Positions 18,986-32,030 of a stretch of DNA of 32,030 nt are shown here, in pieces; positions within the stretch are counted from its first letter, which is position 1; each line of letters begins with the position of its first letter. Origin of the DNA: Baffinella frigidus. Lineage: Eukaryota; Cryptophyceae; Cryptomonadales; Baffinellaceae. The DNA is taken from contig MU646304.1 of the NCBI GenBank assembly GCA_026770585.1, positions 1,971,942-2,003,971 of the forward strand, in the 5' to 3' direction. The notes beneath the pieces are model-generated. The model worked only from the letters and a program-made list of their open reading frames with translations. It had not been told where the DNA came from and did not search any database. The position numbers and the translations under genes are program-made.

Positions 18986-19384
18986 AGAAATTGGTGCGGT
19001 CCACTTAGTGGAGTCCAGTCGTCGCGATGAGTAGCAGAGTTGGTCAGGATTTGTCAATCCAGAGGAACGTGAATTGTACCTACGAGGCGTCAGAAGGCGT
19101 TTGTATCATATTCTAGGAATGGGCGTCCTGCTGCTCTCCTCTTAGTTTTTGGATTTCTTGTACATTCATTCACACTCACACACGAGAGCACCGGGAAGGA
19201 AGTGCTGCGGCTCTAACCTTTGGGTTTCCTGAAGAGCCACCAGTCACGAAATGGATTCGTATGACTGTCTACTCTCGCTGTATGTATATATACGTACTCT
19301 CGTTGTGTGTATACATGTATATACGTATGCAGTGCCATGGTAGCTATGCCATATGGCATAGCTCCTACCCTCACTACCCACACA
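18986..19384. other. Unique island with a perfect 22-bp palindrome
   Basis: About 400 bp without heptamers. It contains TATA/CGTA-rich DNA (19280-19330) and a perfect palindrome, agctatgccatatggcatag plus ct, at 19342-19363. No coding exon is recognised. Confidence 0.7.
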
Positions 19385-19960
19385 GTTGAGGGTTTAGGGT
19401 TTATGGTTTATGGTTTATGGATTATGGTTCAGGGTTGATGGTTCAGGATTTATGTTTTAGGGTTCATGTTTCATAGTTCAGGGTTCGGGATTTGGGGTTT
19501 GGGGTTTAAGGTTTTGGTTTTTAGAATTCAGGGTTGAGGTGTGTGGTTGATGATTCATTCGTGATTTATGGTTTACGGTTTACTTTTTACTGTTTATGGT
19601 TTATGGTCTATGGTTTACAGTTGATGGTCGATGGTTGATGGTTGATGGTTGATGGTTGATGGTTGATGGTTGATGGTTGATGGTTGATGGTTGATGGTTG
19701 ATGGTTGATGGTTGATGGTTCATTGTTTATGGTTGATGGTTGATGGTGTATGGTTTATAGTGCATGGTGTATGGATGCAAGATCCTTAGAACGCTCCGGT
19801 CGAGAGTCACCATTTCCTGGAGATCTTGGTGTTTATGGTTTATGGTTTATAGTTTATGGTTTATGGTTTATGGTTTTGGGGGTTGGGTTTAGGGTTTGAG
19901 GTTTGGATTTTGAGGTTCCGGTTTCAGGGTTCAGGGGTCAGGGGTCAGGGGTCAGGTTTG
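19385..19960. repeat. TTATGGT and TTGATGG heptamer arrays
   Basis: TTTATGG units (19390-19430, 19560-19620, 19830-19875) flank a near-perfect block of about 15 TTGATGG units (about 19620-19720). The unique insert at 19765-19830 shows nothing coding. Confidence 0.9.
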
Positions 19961-20104
19961 AGATTCATAGGCGAGATCCATCGGAGATATCCTTTCACGT
20001 GCGATTCCGAGTGTCCGAAAGTAGACACTCGTCCTAAAGTGGACGACTTCTATGTAAAGTCGCTCCGGCTATGCCTACTAGGGGAAGTATTCCCCAGACC
20101 TGTA

Positions 20105-20225
20105 AACACTAAACCCTGAACCTAAACCCGAAACTCTAAACTCTAAACCCGAAACCCGAAACCCGTAACCCGAAACTCGAAGCCCGAAACCCTGAAACCT
20201 AAATCCCAAAACCCAAACCTCAAAC
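20105..20225. repeat. CCCGAAA/CCCTAAA heptamer array
   Basis: Orientation flips relative to the arrays to its left (C-rich now on +). It is preceded by a ~140-bp unique stretch (19965-20104) with short inverted repeats such as ggggaagtattcccc. Confidence 0.8.
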
Positions 20226-20237
20226 CGATTCTTTATG

Positions 20238-20328
20238 TCCTTCTGGTTCTTTGAGCTCCCAACATAGGAGGAAACTGAAACTGGTTTTGTAGAAAAGCTC
20301 TGCTTCCTTTCGGATCACATCAAGCCTC
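20238..20328 (-). repeat. Dispersed ~90-bp element, minus copy
   Basis: Reverse-strand copy with the CCTTTCGGATCACATCAAGCC end. It is diverged in the middle (gaggaaactgaaactgg in place of the usual gcggacaccggaactgg). Confidence 0.85.
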
Positions 20329-20563
20329 CCAACCACCAATCACACCCCTAGGATCCTGTGCGCGACAGTTCGAGGTTGTTGAACCCTGACCCCCTACCTC
20401 AAACTCTAAACCCGAAACCTTTTGCCCTAAGCCGTGAACGAATGGCGATTGCATTGCACCCCGGCCAAACGCCCCTGTCAGCCCCCCTTCCCTGAAGGCC
20501 TTGCAAGACTAAGACCTCAACGCCAAAAACTGAGAGCGCGGTGACAAGTTCTCTCTCTCTCAG

Positions 20564-20657
20564 GAACGATGAGATGTTTCAGGCGGCGGTGAAGCTAGTG
20601 GCCGACATTCGCCTGGGAGCCGTTCTCGCCAGGCTAGGCGACATCAACGCATCCTAG
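20564..20657 (+). CDS. Probable orphan terminal exon
   Basis: A strong acceptor (ttctctctctctcag) is followed by a 31-codon frame to TAG: NDEMFQAAVKLVADIRLGAV, then LARLGDINAS. The amphipathic Val/Ala/Leu pattern looks like real protein, a C-terminal helix. I do not recognise the family and could not find upstream exons in the repeat-rich sequence before it. The gene may be broken, or upstream exons may lie beyond long repeats. Confidence 0.42.
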
Positions 20658-20734
20658 CATCCTAGAGGGCGAGACCTCCTCCCCCCCCCCGTCCTCTTCC
20701 CCCCCGGCATCCCTCCCTCCTCCTCCCCAACCTC

Positions 20735-20920
20735 TCAACCACTATTCTGGGAGCGATTGTTGCAAAGCTGGGAGATATTGAGACCCACGGCTCGGCGAGG
20801 GTGCAGTTGGCGAATGAGGGATGGAGGTGGCGAATGAGGGATGGAGGTGGCCGACTTTCGTCCGGGAATCATCATGGCCGAGGTGGGAAACAGTAAGTCC
20901 CGAGGCAAGGTGGGTGTCTA
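20735..20920 (+). pseudogene. Two decayed copies of the 20564 exon
   Basis: About 20746-20790 reads LGAIVAKLGDIE and about 20845-20905 reads EVADFRPGIIMAEVGNSK, each aligning with parts of VADIRLGAVLARLGDIN in the preceding exon. They lack clear splice sites and lie just before the assembly gap. Confidence 0.45.
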
Positions 20921-20940
20921 GTTGGCCCACGAGGGAGGGC

Positions 20941-20985
20941 GGGGGNNNNNNNNNNGGGGGGGGGGGGGGGGGGGGGGGGGGGGGG
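20941..20985. other. Assembly gap in a G run
   Basis: Ten N at 20946-20955 are flanked by G homopolymer (about 20941-20945 and 20956-20985). The true length is unknown. Confidence 0.95.
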
Positions 20986-21082
20986 CGTAAGGGAGGAGGG
21001 AGGGGTGGCGTGGGGTTCGTGTCTTACGGTTTGGGGTTACATGTACTTCTTCTCGCACGTGTAGAGTGAGCATGATCTCATT

Positions 21083-21399
21083 CTAGGTCGTGATCACACA
21101 CAACCTCTTTGGGGTGCACACGTGGCGGCCGTGCTGGCACCAATACAGGTCGCTCTCGTGTGCCTGGTTCCCGAAGGAGATGGCTCGCCCCAAACGTGAC
21201 GTTGAGCGTGGCTGCGAGCAGACCTCCGGCGATAGTGCAGGGGTTACCTGAAAGTAACGGCACACGCCGCCCCTGGGTTGGTCCTATGTCCCTACGACTA
21301 GGCCTACTGTAAGACCCTCGGGCGGCGCGGGTCCGTAAATTCGAGGTACATGTAGGCTACAGCTGTACTGAAGAGTACCACGAGGATGCGCTTTCTCAT
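21083..21399 (-). CDS. Possible two-exon small protein (doubtful)
   Basis: On the minus strand, ATG 21399-21316 encodes a signal-anchor-like start (MRKRILVVLFSTAVAYMYLE). A phase-0 join to 21247-21083 (acceptor ttactttcag, TAG stop) adds a Cys/His-containing segment (FGNQAHESDLYWCQHGRHVC), about 82 aa in all. Against it: part of the first exon overlaps sequence like the foldback family (aggtacccctg, cctactgt), the donor is weak (GTCTTA), and no homolog is recognised. Confidence 0.25.
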
Positions 21400-21779
21400 G
21401 AGCTAGGTACCCCTGCAGGGCAGGCTCCAAAAACAAGGAGCAAGATCCGGTGGCAAGTCGAAAGTCGTGCGCATGGTAGAGCGGTACACTTGCAGACTGG
21501 AGACGTGAATGATCGGCTTTCCCGCACAGCATCTCTGGGCGCACCACAGATGGTGGTCGAGGCGCGAAAACATCCCACCCAGGAACAGATTCAATTTGAC
21601 ACAACGTTGCGATTTAACGCCAGGGTGGAATTTTCTATCGTAGCCCCGCTTTCACTTCACCAGCACCCTCTCTACATGTACAGGAAAATTACAAAAAAGT
21701 CATGTGCATCTGTCCATATGAGATTTGGTCACCGCTTTAATTACATGCTTCCCGTCCCCGTTGATTGGTTTGCTACCGT

Positions 21780-22920
21780 TTACTCGTCCTCGTCCTCGGC
21801 GTTCTCCTGGATGTTGAAGTACTTAAGCTCGTAGGTCGACTTGTTGGTCGCCACCACACGGAGGAAATCACGCATCTGCTCAGCCAGGTCCTCATCGTCA
21901 GCCAACCACCACTATCCTATCGCTGAAGTGCCAATCCAACAGAAACTTCCGATCAAACATACCGCCTTACAGTGAGTGAGTTTTTGGCCAGAGAACAAGA
22001 GCGGCTTGGACGAGAAACGTGGAGAGAGAAAGGGACCTGGTTCTTCTTGAGGTACTTCTTGGCGAGGTACTTGAGGTACCGCTTCGAGAAAGCGCCCTCA
22101 GCCTGTCAGCACCAACAACCCAACGTGTCAGCACGACACAGCGTGCAACATGACGTGTCGCTCTCGCGACGCCAAGATGCGAGGTTGTTCAAGGAAACAG
22201 CGCTACGTGCAAGGTCGCCGAGAGCCGAGGTGGGAAAAGCATCTCACCACGATGGTGATCTTCGACTTGTCGGTCGAGATAGTCACCACGTCACCGAGGT
22301 TGCCGGCCTTGCCAGCAACCTTGATGCGCTCCTTCAGGTACTTCTCCTGCTCGGCGAGAAAGCATGAGTCAGCACAGGCTTCCTGCAGCTTCTGAGCTCG
22401 CCTCGCCAGCAGCTCGCCACGTGTTCCTAGCCTGAGATGGTCGTGGGGCGCGTTGCGGGCGGGGTGCTCACGAAGGCGGCCACGTCGAGGATGGAGTCGG
22501 TCTCCGCAGTGGTGCAGTCAAGCACGAACTTGGAGCCGGCCTTCTTCTTCGAGGCGTTGGCCTTGCCCTTGCCACCACCAACCTTCTGCAAACACAGAGC
22601 AGCGACAACGTCAACGCCCGCCCGCTAGCACACTAGCACGGCAGGCATGACTGCTGGGGAGGTGTCCCAGCATGGGTGAGGCCACTGAGAAGAGAGCTCA
22701 GCACCGACGCACCTGGGTCAGGAGAGCCACGCGACCCTAGGTGCAGAGGGGGTGGGAGTTGCCGAGGCAGAGCTCCCCAGGGAGACTAGGCCACAAACCA
22801 CACGCCGTGAGGTTGCAATGACCGCTGGGAATGGGACCCAGCGGGGGTGAGGCAGCTGAGAAGAGGACTCAGCCCCGGTGCACCCAAAGATCGCCCCCCA
22901 CTTACCGGAGCCGCCGGCAT
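21780..22920 (-). CDS. RPL22: 60S ribosomal protein eL22, complete, five exons
   Basis: Exons 22920-22906, 22585-22472, 22346-22248, 22102-22037, 21875-21780 (TAA) join in phase to 129 aa, the usual eL22 length. Recognisable blocks in order: a basic N-terminus with [84 protein letters not shown], and the acidic tail ENAEDEDE typical of eL22. It is a component of the large cytosolic ribosomal subunit and binds rRNA. The first coding exon is only five codons (MPAAP). Donors GTAAGT, GTGAGC and GTGAGA are good; intron 4 uses GTCCCT. Introns here (125-320 bp) lack heptamer arrays, unlike most other genes in the window. The ATG has A at -3. Confidence 0.95.
22636..22724. repeat. 88-bp repeat in RPL22 intron 1 (copy at 24049-24135)
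   Basis: agcacggcaggcatgactg...gacgcacctgggNcagg occurs almost identically at 24049-24135, and a diverged version lies at about 22816-22890 in the same intron. It holds ggtgaggccactgagaagag. It is a short dispersed repeat of unknown origin. Confidence 0.85.
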
Positions 22921-24048
22921 TTTGCTGGAGTCGTGTTTTTTTCCTCACGAGAGCTTCGGCATAAGTCACCACCGAGAGTTGGAGCCATTGACATTTTCGA
23001 CAAAAGTCACTTGAAAATTGCTCTTCTCTTGGAGCCATTCTCTTTTTTCGGGGTTGGTCAAACTGGTCAAATGCATCATTTTCTGCAAAAAATCGGGGCC
23101 AAGCAAGAACGGGGCTGCCCTTTTCCCGGAGACTGGGGTGTTGGCGCCTCCATCCCCGTTCTACAACACACAGCAGTTGTGTGCGCGAACTTCAGATCCT
23201 GGTTGCCTAAAATTCCACACCAGGGTGTCTTCTAAAGCACGTGGTCATGCTGGCTTTGTAATCAATAAACTCTCTAGCTGCCTGCTCACACTTTTCTGAG
23301 TCGCTGCCTGATCCCTGTTGCCTGCTTCTACCCGCCGCCATGAAACCGCTGATGCATGTCCGCTGCCTCTTGCTGCATCCTGCGATCTGTCCGCTGCGTG
23401 CTGGGCCGCCAGAGATTCTGCTGGTCGAGATGCGCCACGGAGCGCCAGCGCTGACTGCTGTCGAGCAACCTATCCTCTTACCAATCTATCCGTCTCACCA
23501 ATTCCACGCCCCTGCCCGACCCATCACTCCCGCTTTCATCGCGAAGTTCCCTTGGTCAACGACATCTTGCGGGTGCTTCAGTGACGCTTGCTGGAGCTCA
23601 GAGATTTCTACTGGAAAACGCCCAAGACTCACGTCCTATACTTGTTTATGCACACACTCGTAACCTTCTCACCACGAGTTCGTCTGTGAAGGGGCATTTG
23701 GCGTGTACGTTTGGGTTGTTGGTCGTCTTGTTTGTACTGGAATTCGCCTTCGCTCTACCCTCATGGAGCGCACCACTGCAATTGGAAAAACTTTGCTGGT
23801 GATGTCTTCACCGATTTAACCCGGTGTTTTGGACAGGTGCGGAGTGCGGTGGCTCAGCGGACCGGAAGTTGCCACCAAGTTGGCACCAAGCCCCCCCACG
23901 TAGTGTACGACTTGTCAGGTGTGGGGGGTTGTCTTTAGAACCCGGATCGTGGAGGAAGGCAAAGCGATGGCGGCACAACGCTAATCGAGTAAGCTTCACC
24001 CAGACAGCGTGATTTGGGAACCCCTTCACGCAGGAATGGAAGACAATA
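22921..24048. other. Upstream of RPL22; no supported gene
   Basis: Contains the RPL22 promoter and 5' UTR (22921 onward). Open frames at 23318-23663 overlap in two + frames and show no family. The segment 23838-23921 has an acceptor (tttggacag) and a readable frame (VRSAVAQRTGSCHQ) and could be an exon, but nothing joins to it. An inverted ccccccac/gtgggggg pair spans 23890-23928. Confidence 0.4.
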
Positions 24049-24240
24049 GCACGGCAGGCATGACTGGTGGGGAGGTGTCCCTGCATGGGTGAGGCCACTG
24101 AGAAGAGAGCTCAGCGCCGACGCACCTGGGACAGGTTACTCATTACTGATTTCTGAATTTATTCAAGAGGTTTCGCCGTTATTGCCTAACCCGTGCCATT
24201 GCCAGACCATGATCGGTCCATGTTATACCCCGCTCAGTCT
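24049..24240. repeat. Two dispersed repeats side by side
   Basis: 24049-24135 is the second copy of the RPL22-intron repeat. It is followed at once by 24135-24235, a copy of the unit at 16978-17093 (shared aggtttcgccgttattgcct, gatcggtcca, ataccccgctc). Confidence 0.85.
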
Positions 24241-24593
24241 GTCTCCGAGGAACGCTCCCCGAAGATTGGCGCAGGTGAAGTAAACGACGAAGAAGAAGGA
24301 GAGGTTTGGTAGGTCCTTTTGATAGACTTATCAGCCTGGTCTCATCGATATATACCTATCACTCCGGGGTCTGGTAGGTCCACGAGTTTTGAAAGAACTG
24401 TCTCAGTAGCCGTTCATCTAAACAATTTCTGGTAAAAATTACTGCATGGGGTCACCCGGATTTGGTTCACTTCGGGTTACTGGTCAGAGGCATTGAGGAT
24501 GTACTGAGTGTAAGAGTGTAAGATATCCTACATGGCTTTTAGGTCCTCGCTTCCCACCCCCCTCTAGCTAGAGACACGTCCTTTAGGTCCTTT

Positions 24594-24695
24594 CGGGAGG
24601 CTTGATGTGATCCGAAAGGAAGCATGGCTTTTCTACAGAACCACTTCCAGTGTCCGCCTATGGTGGGAGTTAATAACCTAAAGGACTCATAACCT
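24594..24695 (+). repeat. Dispersed ~90-bp element, plus copy
   Basis: Includes cgggaggcttgatgtgatcc at the 5' end and a tail of CCTAAAGGACTC units. It is preceded by tcctttaggtcctttcggg, the reverse-oriented tail motif, so two tails may be abutting. Confidence 0.85.
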
Positions 24696-24761
24696 AAAGG
24701 ACTCCTCTCTTGGTGCGCTTACTCACTAAGTGAGTAGGCGAGGAATCGCCGATACTAAAGC

Positions 24762-24799
24762 GTTGTTTCCCGATCGTTTCTATTCGATCGGAAAACAAC
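24762..24799. repeat. Hairpin gttgtttcccgatcg / cgatcggaaaacaac
   Basis: 15-bp arms (one mismatch) around an 8-bp loop. It follows gagtaggcgaggaatcgccg, a motif repeated at about 26627-26650. Confidence 0.75.
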
Positions 24800-27190
24800 C
24801 TTTTTATTTTCCAATGTCTTTTGCATGTGTCTTTCTAATATTTTTGTACCGCGGAGCCCCCCGATTTTGGGCGACTTCTCGTACAAATCCTCAAAAAACG
24901 GGAAACCCGCAATCGAAAGTCAATCGTTTCCTTAAGAGACAATTCGGCCGCGGTAAAATCACTTGTAAAAGGCACTCTGACACTGCTGACCCTTGCTGAC
25001 GCCAGATCTTCCCTGTATTTTTTGAAAAGATTTCTTTGCAGAGATCCCAAAGTCGTCGTCGTCACCGTTAGACACGATTATTGACATGACCACAACCCGG
25101 GGCCCGTGGCCGTCTGTGGCCTAAGTCATTCGAACGCGCGTATCGTACTCATCCACCGACACGGAGCGCCGACTCAGCCTTGTCGGGGGACTAATGTACG
25201 CTGGGTGGCCCTGTCTCCAGGGGGGGTGGACTGTTCCTTGAGCCGAGGCACCTCCTCGACCCGCGACCGTGCAGTCTCTGTGCCTTATTCTGAAACCGTC
25301 GGACGACACGGAGTGCGGCCTGGGGTTCCCCAGCCAGCAATACGTGCCGGGGTTGGTGCCCCCAACGATTTCGTTGATTTCGTGTTTATTAGACAGGATT
25401 GTCGGTGTCAGCCCATGCCATCCCCAAGCAAGGACCAGTACTGCCGTACTCACCCCATGTGAGCAGAAGACTCCGCCCGCTGTAGTTCAAGGGGCCGCTC
25501 CCGATTCCGAATGGTCATGCTAAAAAAAGCTTGACTATTCAGAATATTGGACTGAAAACTGTCTTGTCAGGCGCGCAGCCGCGAAGGCCGTCGAGCGCGC
25601 CGCCGCCCCCCCCCTCGGTTGAACCCACTATGCCGGAAAGGCCCCTCAGAAGCAGAAGGCCCCGGGCAGGAGCCCTCTGCAGGCGCGCAGCCTTGAGGCC
25701 GTCGCGACGCGCCCCTCGCGCCTCCCTAGAGATCTGCATGTATGCATGTGGGGCTTAAAGGAACCCTCTCTGCACTTGTGCCGCTCCTCTCTTCGAGTTC
25801 ACCTGCATGGAGGGCGCCACACCGAAATTTTGAGTGAAAGCATGTGGTTGAAGGTATCAGAAAGGTCAGCAATCCAGAAATTCGCAACAGTGTACATTTT
25901 TTCAACTCAATGCATGCAACGTGTATTAGGATTTGTGTGGCCAGAGAAATGCAAGGTTGAAACCGATGTAAGGTTAGAACCCGTAACCACGGAGGGCCCT
26001 TGGGGGGGGTGCTTTGGTGCTTTGGTGCTTTTCTTTACACTCACATCGAAGGCCACGCCCACCTCACTCTTGAGGAGTTGGGAACGATCTACGGGTGAGC
26101 TCCCCGACCCACCTAAAGTCAATTTTGTTGCTGTTTTGGGCCAAAAGTGGACAAACGATCGCACAAACGGCTCCAACAACGCACTAATGGCTCCAAGAAC
26201 GCATTTGGAATACCCTACCCAAGAGCCTGGCGTGGTGTGCGGGTTGCAAAAGGTCAGCGAAATGCAGAGTCGGAATCCTGGGCTGACAGAGCCTCAACAT
26301 ATGGGGACAGCAGAGCATCGGTGGGGAGGGAGGGGAGGGGTTGGCGTGGGCTCATGTGCGGCAGGAGAAGTTGGTCTTGCCCTCCTGGTAATGTCCGCTT
26401 GGACCTTCAGAGTTAGGGGTTAGGAGGTTGGCGGTGAGTATGAAGGGAAGGGAGGGGATGCGGCCTGGTGAGGGTGCGTTGTCTCGTGACGTTGAAACAC
26501 TCGTGGGCGCCAGCGCTCAACCGGGGATGATCACCTGCGCCCGCACGGAAAAACAGCGCTGAGTTCGACCTGAGGTCGACGGGGCGAAGATCTGCCAGAT
26601 CTTCCCTGTATTTTTACAAGATTTTGAGTAGGCGAGGAATCGCTGATACTTCTGACATCGCTGACACTGCTGACTTCGCTGACAGTGCTGACACCGCCAG
26701 TGACTGCCTTCTTCCCTGTATTTTTGCGCAGATTTGTAGGGGGAGCGAATAGATGACACTTATTGACTTTACTCGAAAGAGAAATGCACGGCGCAGAAAT
26801 GAGGCGCTGATACCACCTCGCGACGCTGCCAGATCTTTCCTGTGCATAGTGCCAGATCTTGCCTGTGTTTTTGCGCAGATTTAGGTTCCAAAGAGGAACG
26901 CGCTCTCACACACACAGAGGAACGCGCTCTCACACACACACTCAGGATAAAGCAAGTCGGCTGAAGGCCCATATGGTATCCCATCGTTAGGCTCATAGGA
27001 GCCCCAACCACGGATACCTCAGATGTCAAACCAAACGCATGTAGAGGTTTCCCCCAATGTACGGAAGTCAGCGAGCGAGCAGAGTGAGAGGTGGATGTGT
27101 AGAGGTTTCCCCCAATGCACGGAAGTCAGCAACGTTGATGGAAATCCAAGTGTCAGAAAACGACAACAGCAAAACGGGGGAAAGCGAGGT
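24800..27190. other. Intergenic stretch with short dispersed motifs, no supported gene
   Basis: The motif cagatcttNcctgt(a/g)tttt(t) recurs (about 25003, 26596, 26710, 26828, 26855), often with gcagattt after it. GCTGACA-type units occur at 24975-25000 and 26640-26700. A ~26-bp direct repeat (caggcgcgcagcc...ggccgtcg) lies at about 25569 and 25680. An open frame at 25746-26423 (+) would give 225 aa, but it has no recognisable domain, the opposite strand is also open over part of it, and it lacks splice context; I do not call it a gene. Confidence 0.45.
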
Positions 27191-27194
27191 TTAA

Positions 27195-27550
27195 TAGGTC
27201 CTTTAGGTTCTTCGAGCTCCCAACAAAGGCGGACACCGGAACGTATCCTGCAGAAAGGCCGTGCTTCCTTTCGGATCACATAAGGCCCCCCGTTAAGTTG
27301 ATACAGCCTTTAGGTCCTTTAGGTTCTTCGAGCTCCCAACATAGGCGGACACCGGAACTTGTTCTGCAAATCCTTTAGGTCCTTTAGGTTTTAATTTCTC
27401 CCAACATAGCCCAACGACACGCCGTTCCGTAGAAGGGATCTGCAGGGAAAGTCCTTTAGGTCCTTCAGGTTCTTCGAGCTCCCAACATAGGCGGACACCG
27501 GAACGTATCCTGCAGAAAGGCCGTGCTTCCTTTCGGATCACATCAGGCCC
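27195..27550 (-). repeat. Cluster of minus-strand dispersed elements
   Basis: Copies at about 27195-27290, 27308-27372 (truncated) and 27452-27550 flank a different unit at 27375-27445 (ttctcccaacatag...ccgttccgtagaa). That unit also occurs at 29570-29632 (-) and 16808-16860 (+). CCTTTAGGT tails separate the units, as if each inserted into the tail of another. Confidence 0.85.
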
Positions 27551-27591
27551 CCCGTTGCAGAAGGATCGCGGCAGAAAGCATTTAAAGGTAC

Positions 27592-27666
27592 TTTGGTGCT
27601 TTGGTGCTTTGGTGCTTTGGTGCTTTGAAACTTTGGTGCTTTGGTGCTTTGGTGCTTTGGTGCTTT
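27592..27666. repeat. CTTTGGTG octamer array
   Basis: Nine units of ctttggtg with one irregular unit (ctttgaaa). A short version lies at 26008-26030. The flank 27668-27722 (gactttattcgaaagtgaaa) repeats 26765-26810. Confidence 0.9.
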
Positions 27667-27864
27667 ATTGACACTTATTGACTTTATTCGAAAGTGAAAT
27701 GCACGGCGCAGAAATGAGGCGAGCTTTGAAAAAAACTCAAGCTCTCCGGATCTTTCCTGTTCAGCCAGATCTTGCCTGTGGCCGATTTTTTCCACCCCTT
27801 GGGATCTGGAATTCTGGAATCGTCTCGCACCCCGCACCCCGCACCTCGTTCTCACGGCGTGAGA

Positions 27865-31969
<4,105 letters not shown>

Positions 31970-32030
<61 letters not shown>
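31970..32030. repeat. (AT)n microsatellite at window edge
   Basis: An uninterrupted TA run follows the exon 7 donor (GTATAT) and continues out of the window. Confidence 0.95.

Noticed and set aside
21465-21525. tRNA-like stretch (tggtagagcg followed by ttgcaga)
   Set aside because: The D-arm-like motif is there, but the anticodon stem does not pair and there is no T-loop (GGTTCGA) or matching acceptor stem.
25746-26423. 225-aa open frame on +
   Set aside because: No domain, no repeat-free conservation signal, partly open on the other strand too, and it reads into G-rich low-complexity sequence.

Overview
The window is nuclear DNA of a eukaryote. Six protein-coding genes can be assembled from short GC-rich exons separated by GT-AG introns, and reading frame and splice phase agree at the joins listed below. 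Long arrays of telomere-like heptamers (CCCTAAA/TTTAGGG, the plant/algal type, with many local variants) fill introns and intergenic DNA alike. GC-rich exons, dense introns and this telomere type suggest a unicellular alga or related protist. I cannot name the species.

Layout, left to right. (1) 116-4831 (+): 3' part of a type I membrane protein with EGF-like modules, a transmembrane exon and a cytoplasmic tail; its start lies off the left edge. (2) 5618-8673 (-): a four-exon CCCH + RING protein of the Cwc24/RNF113 spliceosome-factor family, converging on gene 1, with an unexpected signal peptide. (3) 8901-10528 (+): a four-exon, four-TM, cysteine-rich protein of unknown family, divergent from gene 2 across 227 bp. 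(4) 13548-15921 (-): an ankyrin-repeat protein whose repeats lie in small exons separated by heptamer-filled introns. (5) 21780-22920 (-): a complete five-exon gene for ribosomal protein eL22. (6) 27865-31969 (+): the first seven exons of an aldo/keto reductase with the full catalytic tetrad, running off the right edge into an (AT)n tract.

Between genes 4 and 5 (15.9-21.8 kb) and genes 5 and 6 (22.9-27.9 kb) the DNA is mostly repetitive. It holds a dispersed element of about 90 bp with a CCTAAAGGA-type tail (about ten copies, both strands), foldback elements, other short dispersed repeats, long heptamer arrays, one probable orphan terminal exon (20564-20657) and an N gap inside a G run.

Three patterns stand out. 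Telomere-like arrays sit inside introns of at least four genes and in two cases run straight into the 3' splice site. Genes 1 and 6 carry partial duplicate 'ghost' copies of their own exons in neighbouring introns. Most 5' splice sites depart from GTRAG. There are no prokaryotic operons, CRISPR arrays or tRNA/rRNA genes that I can support.
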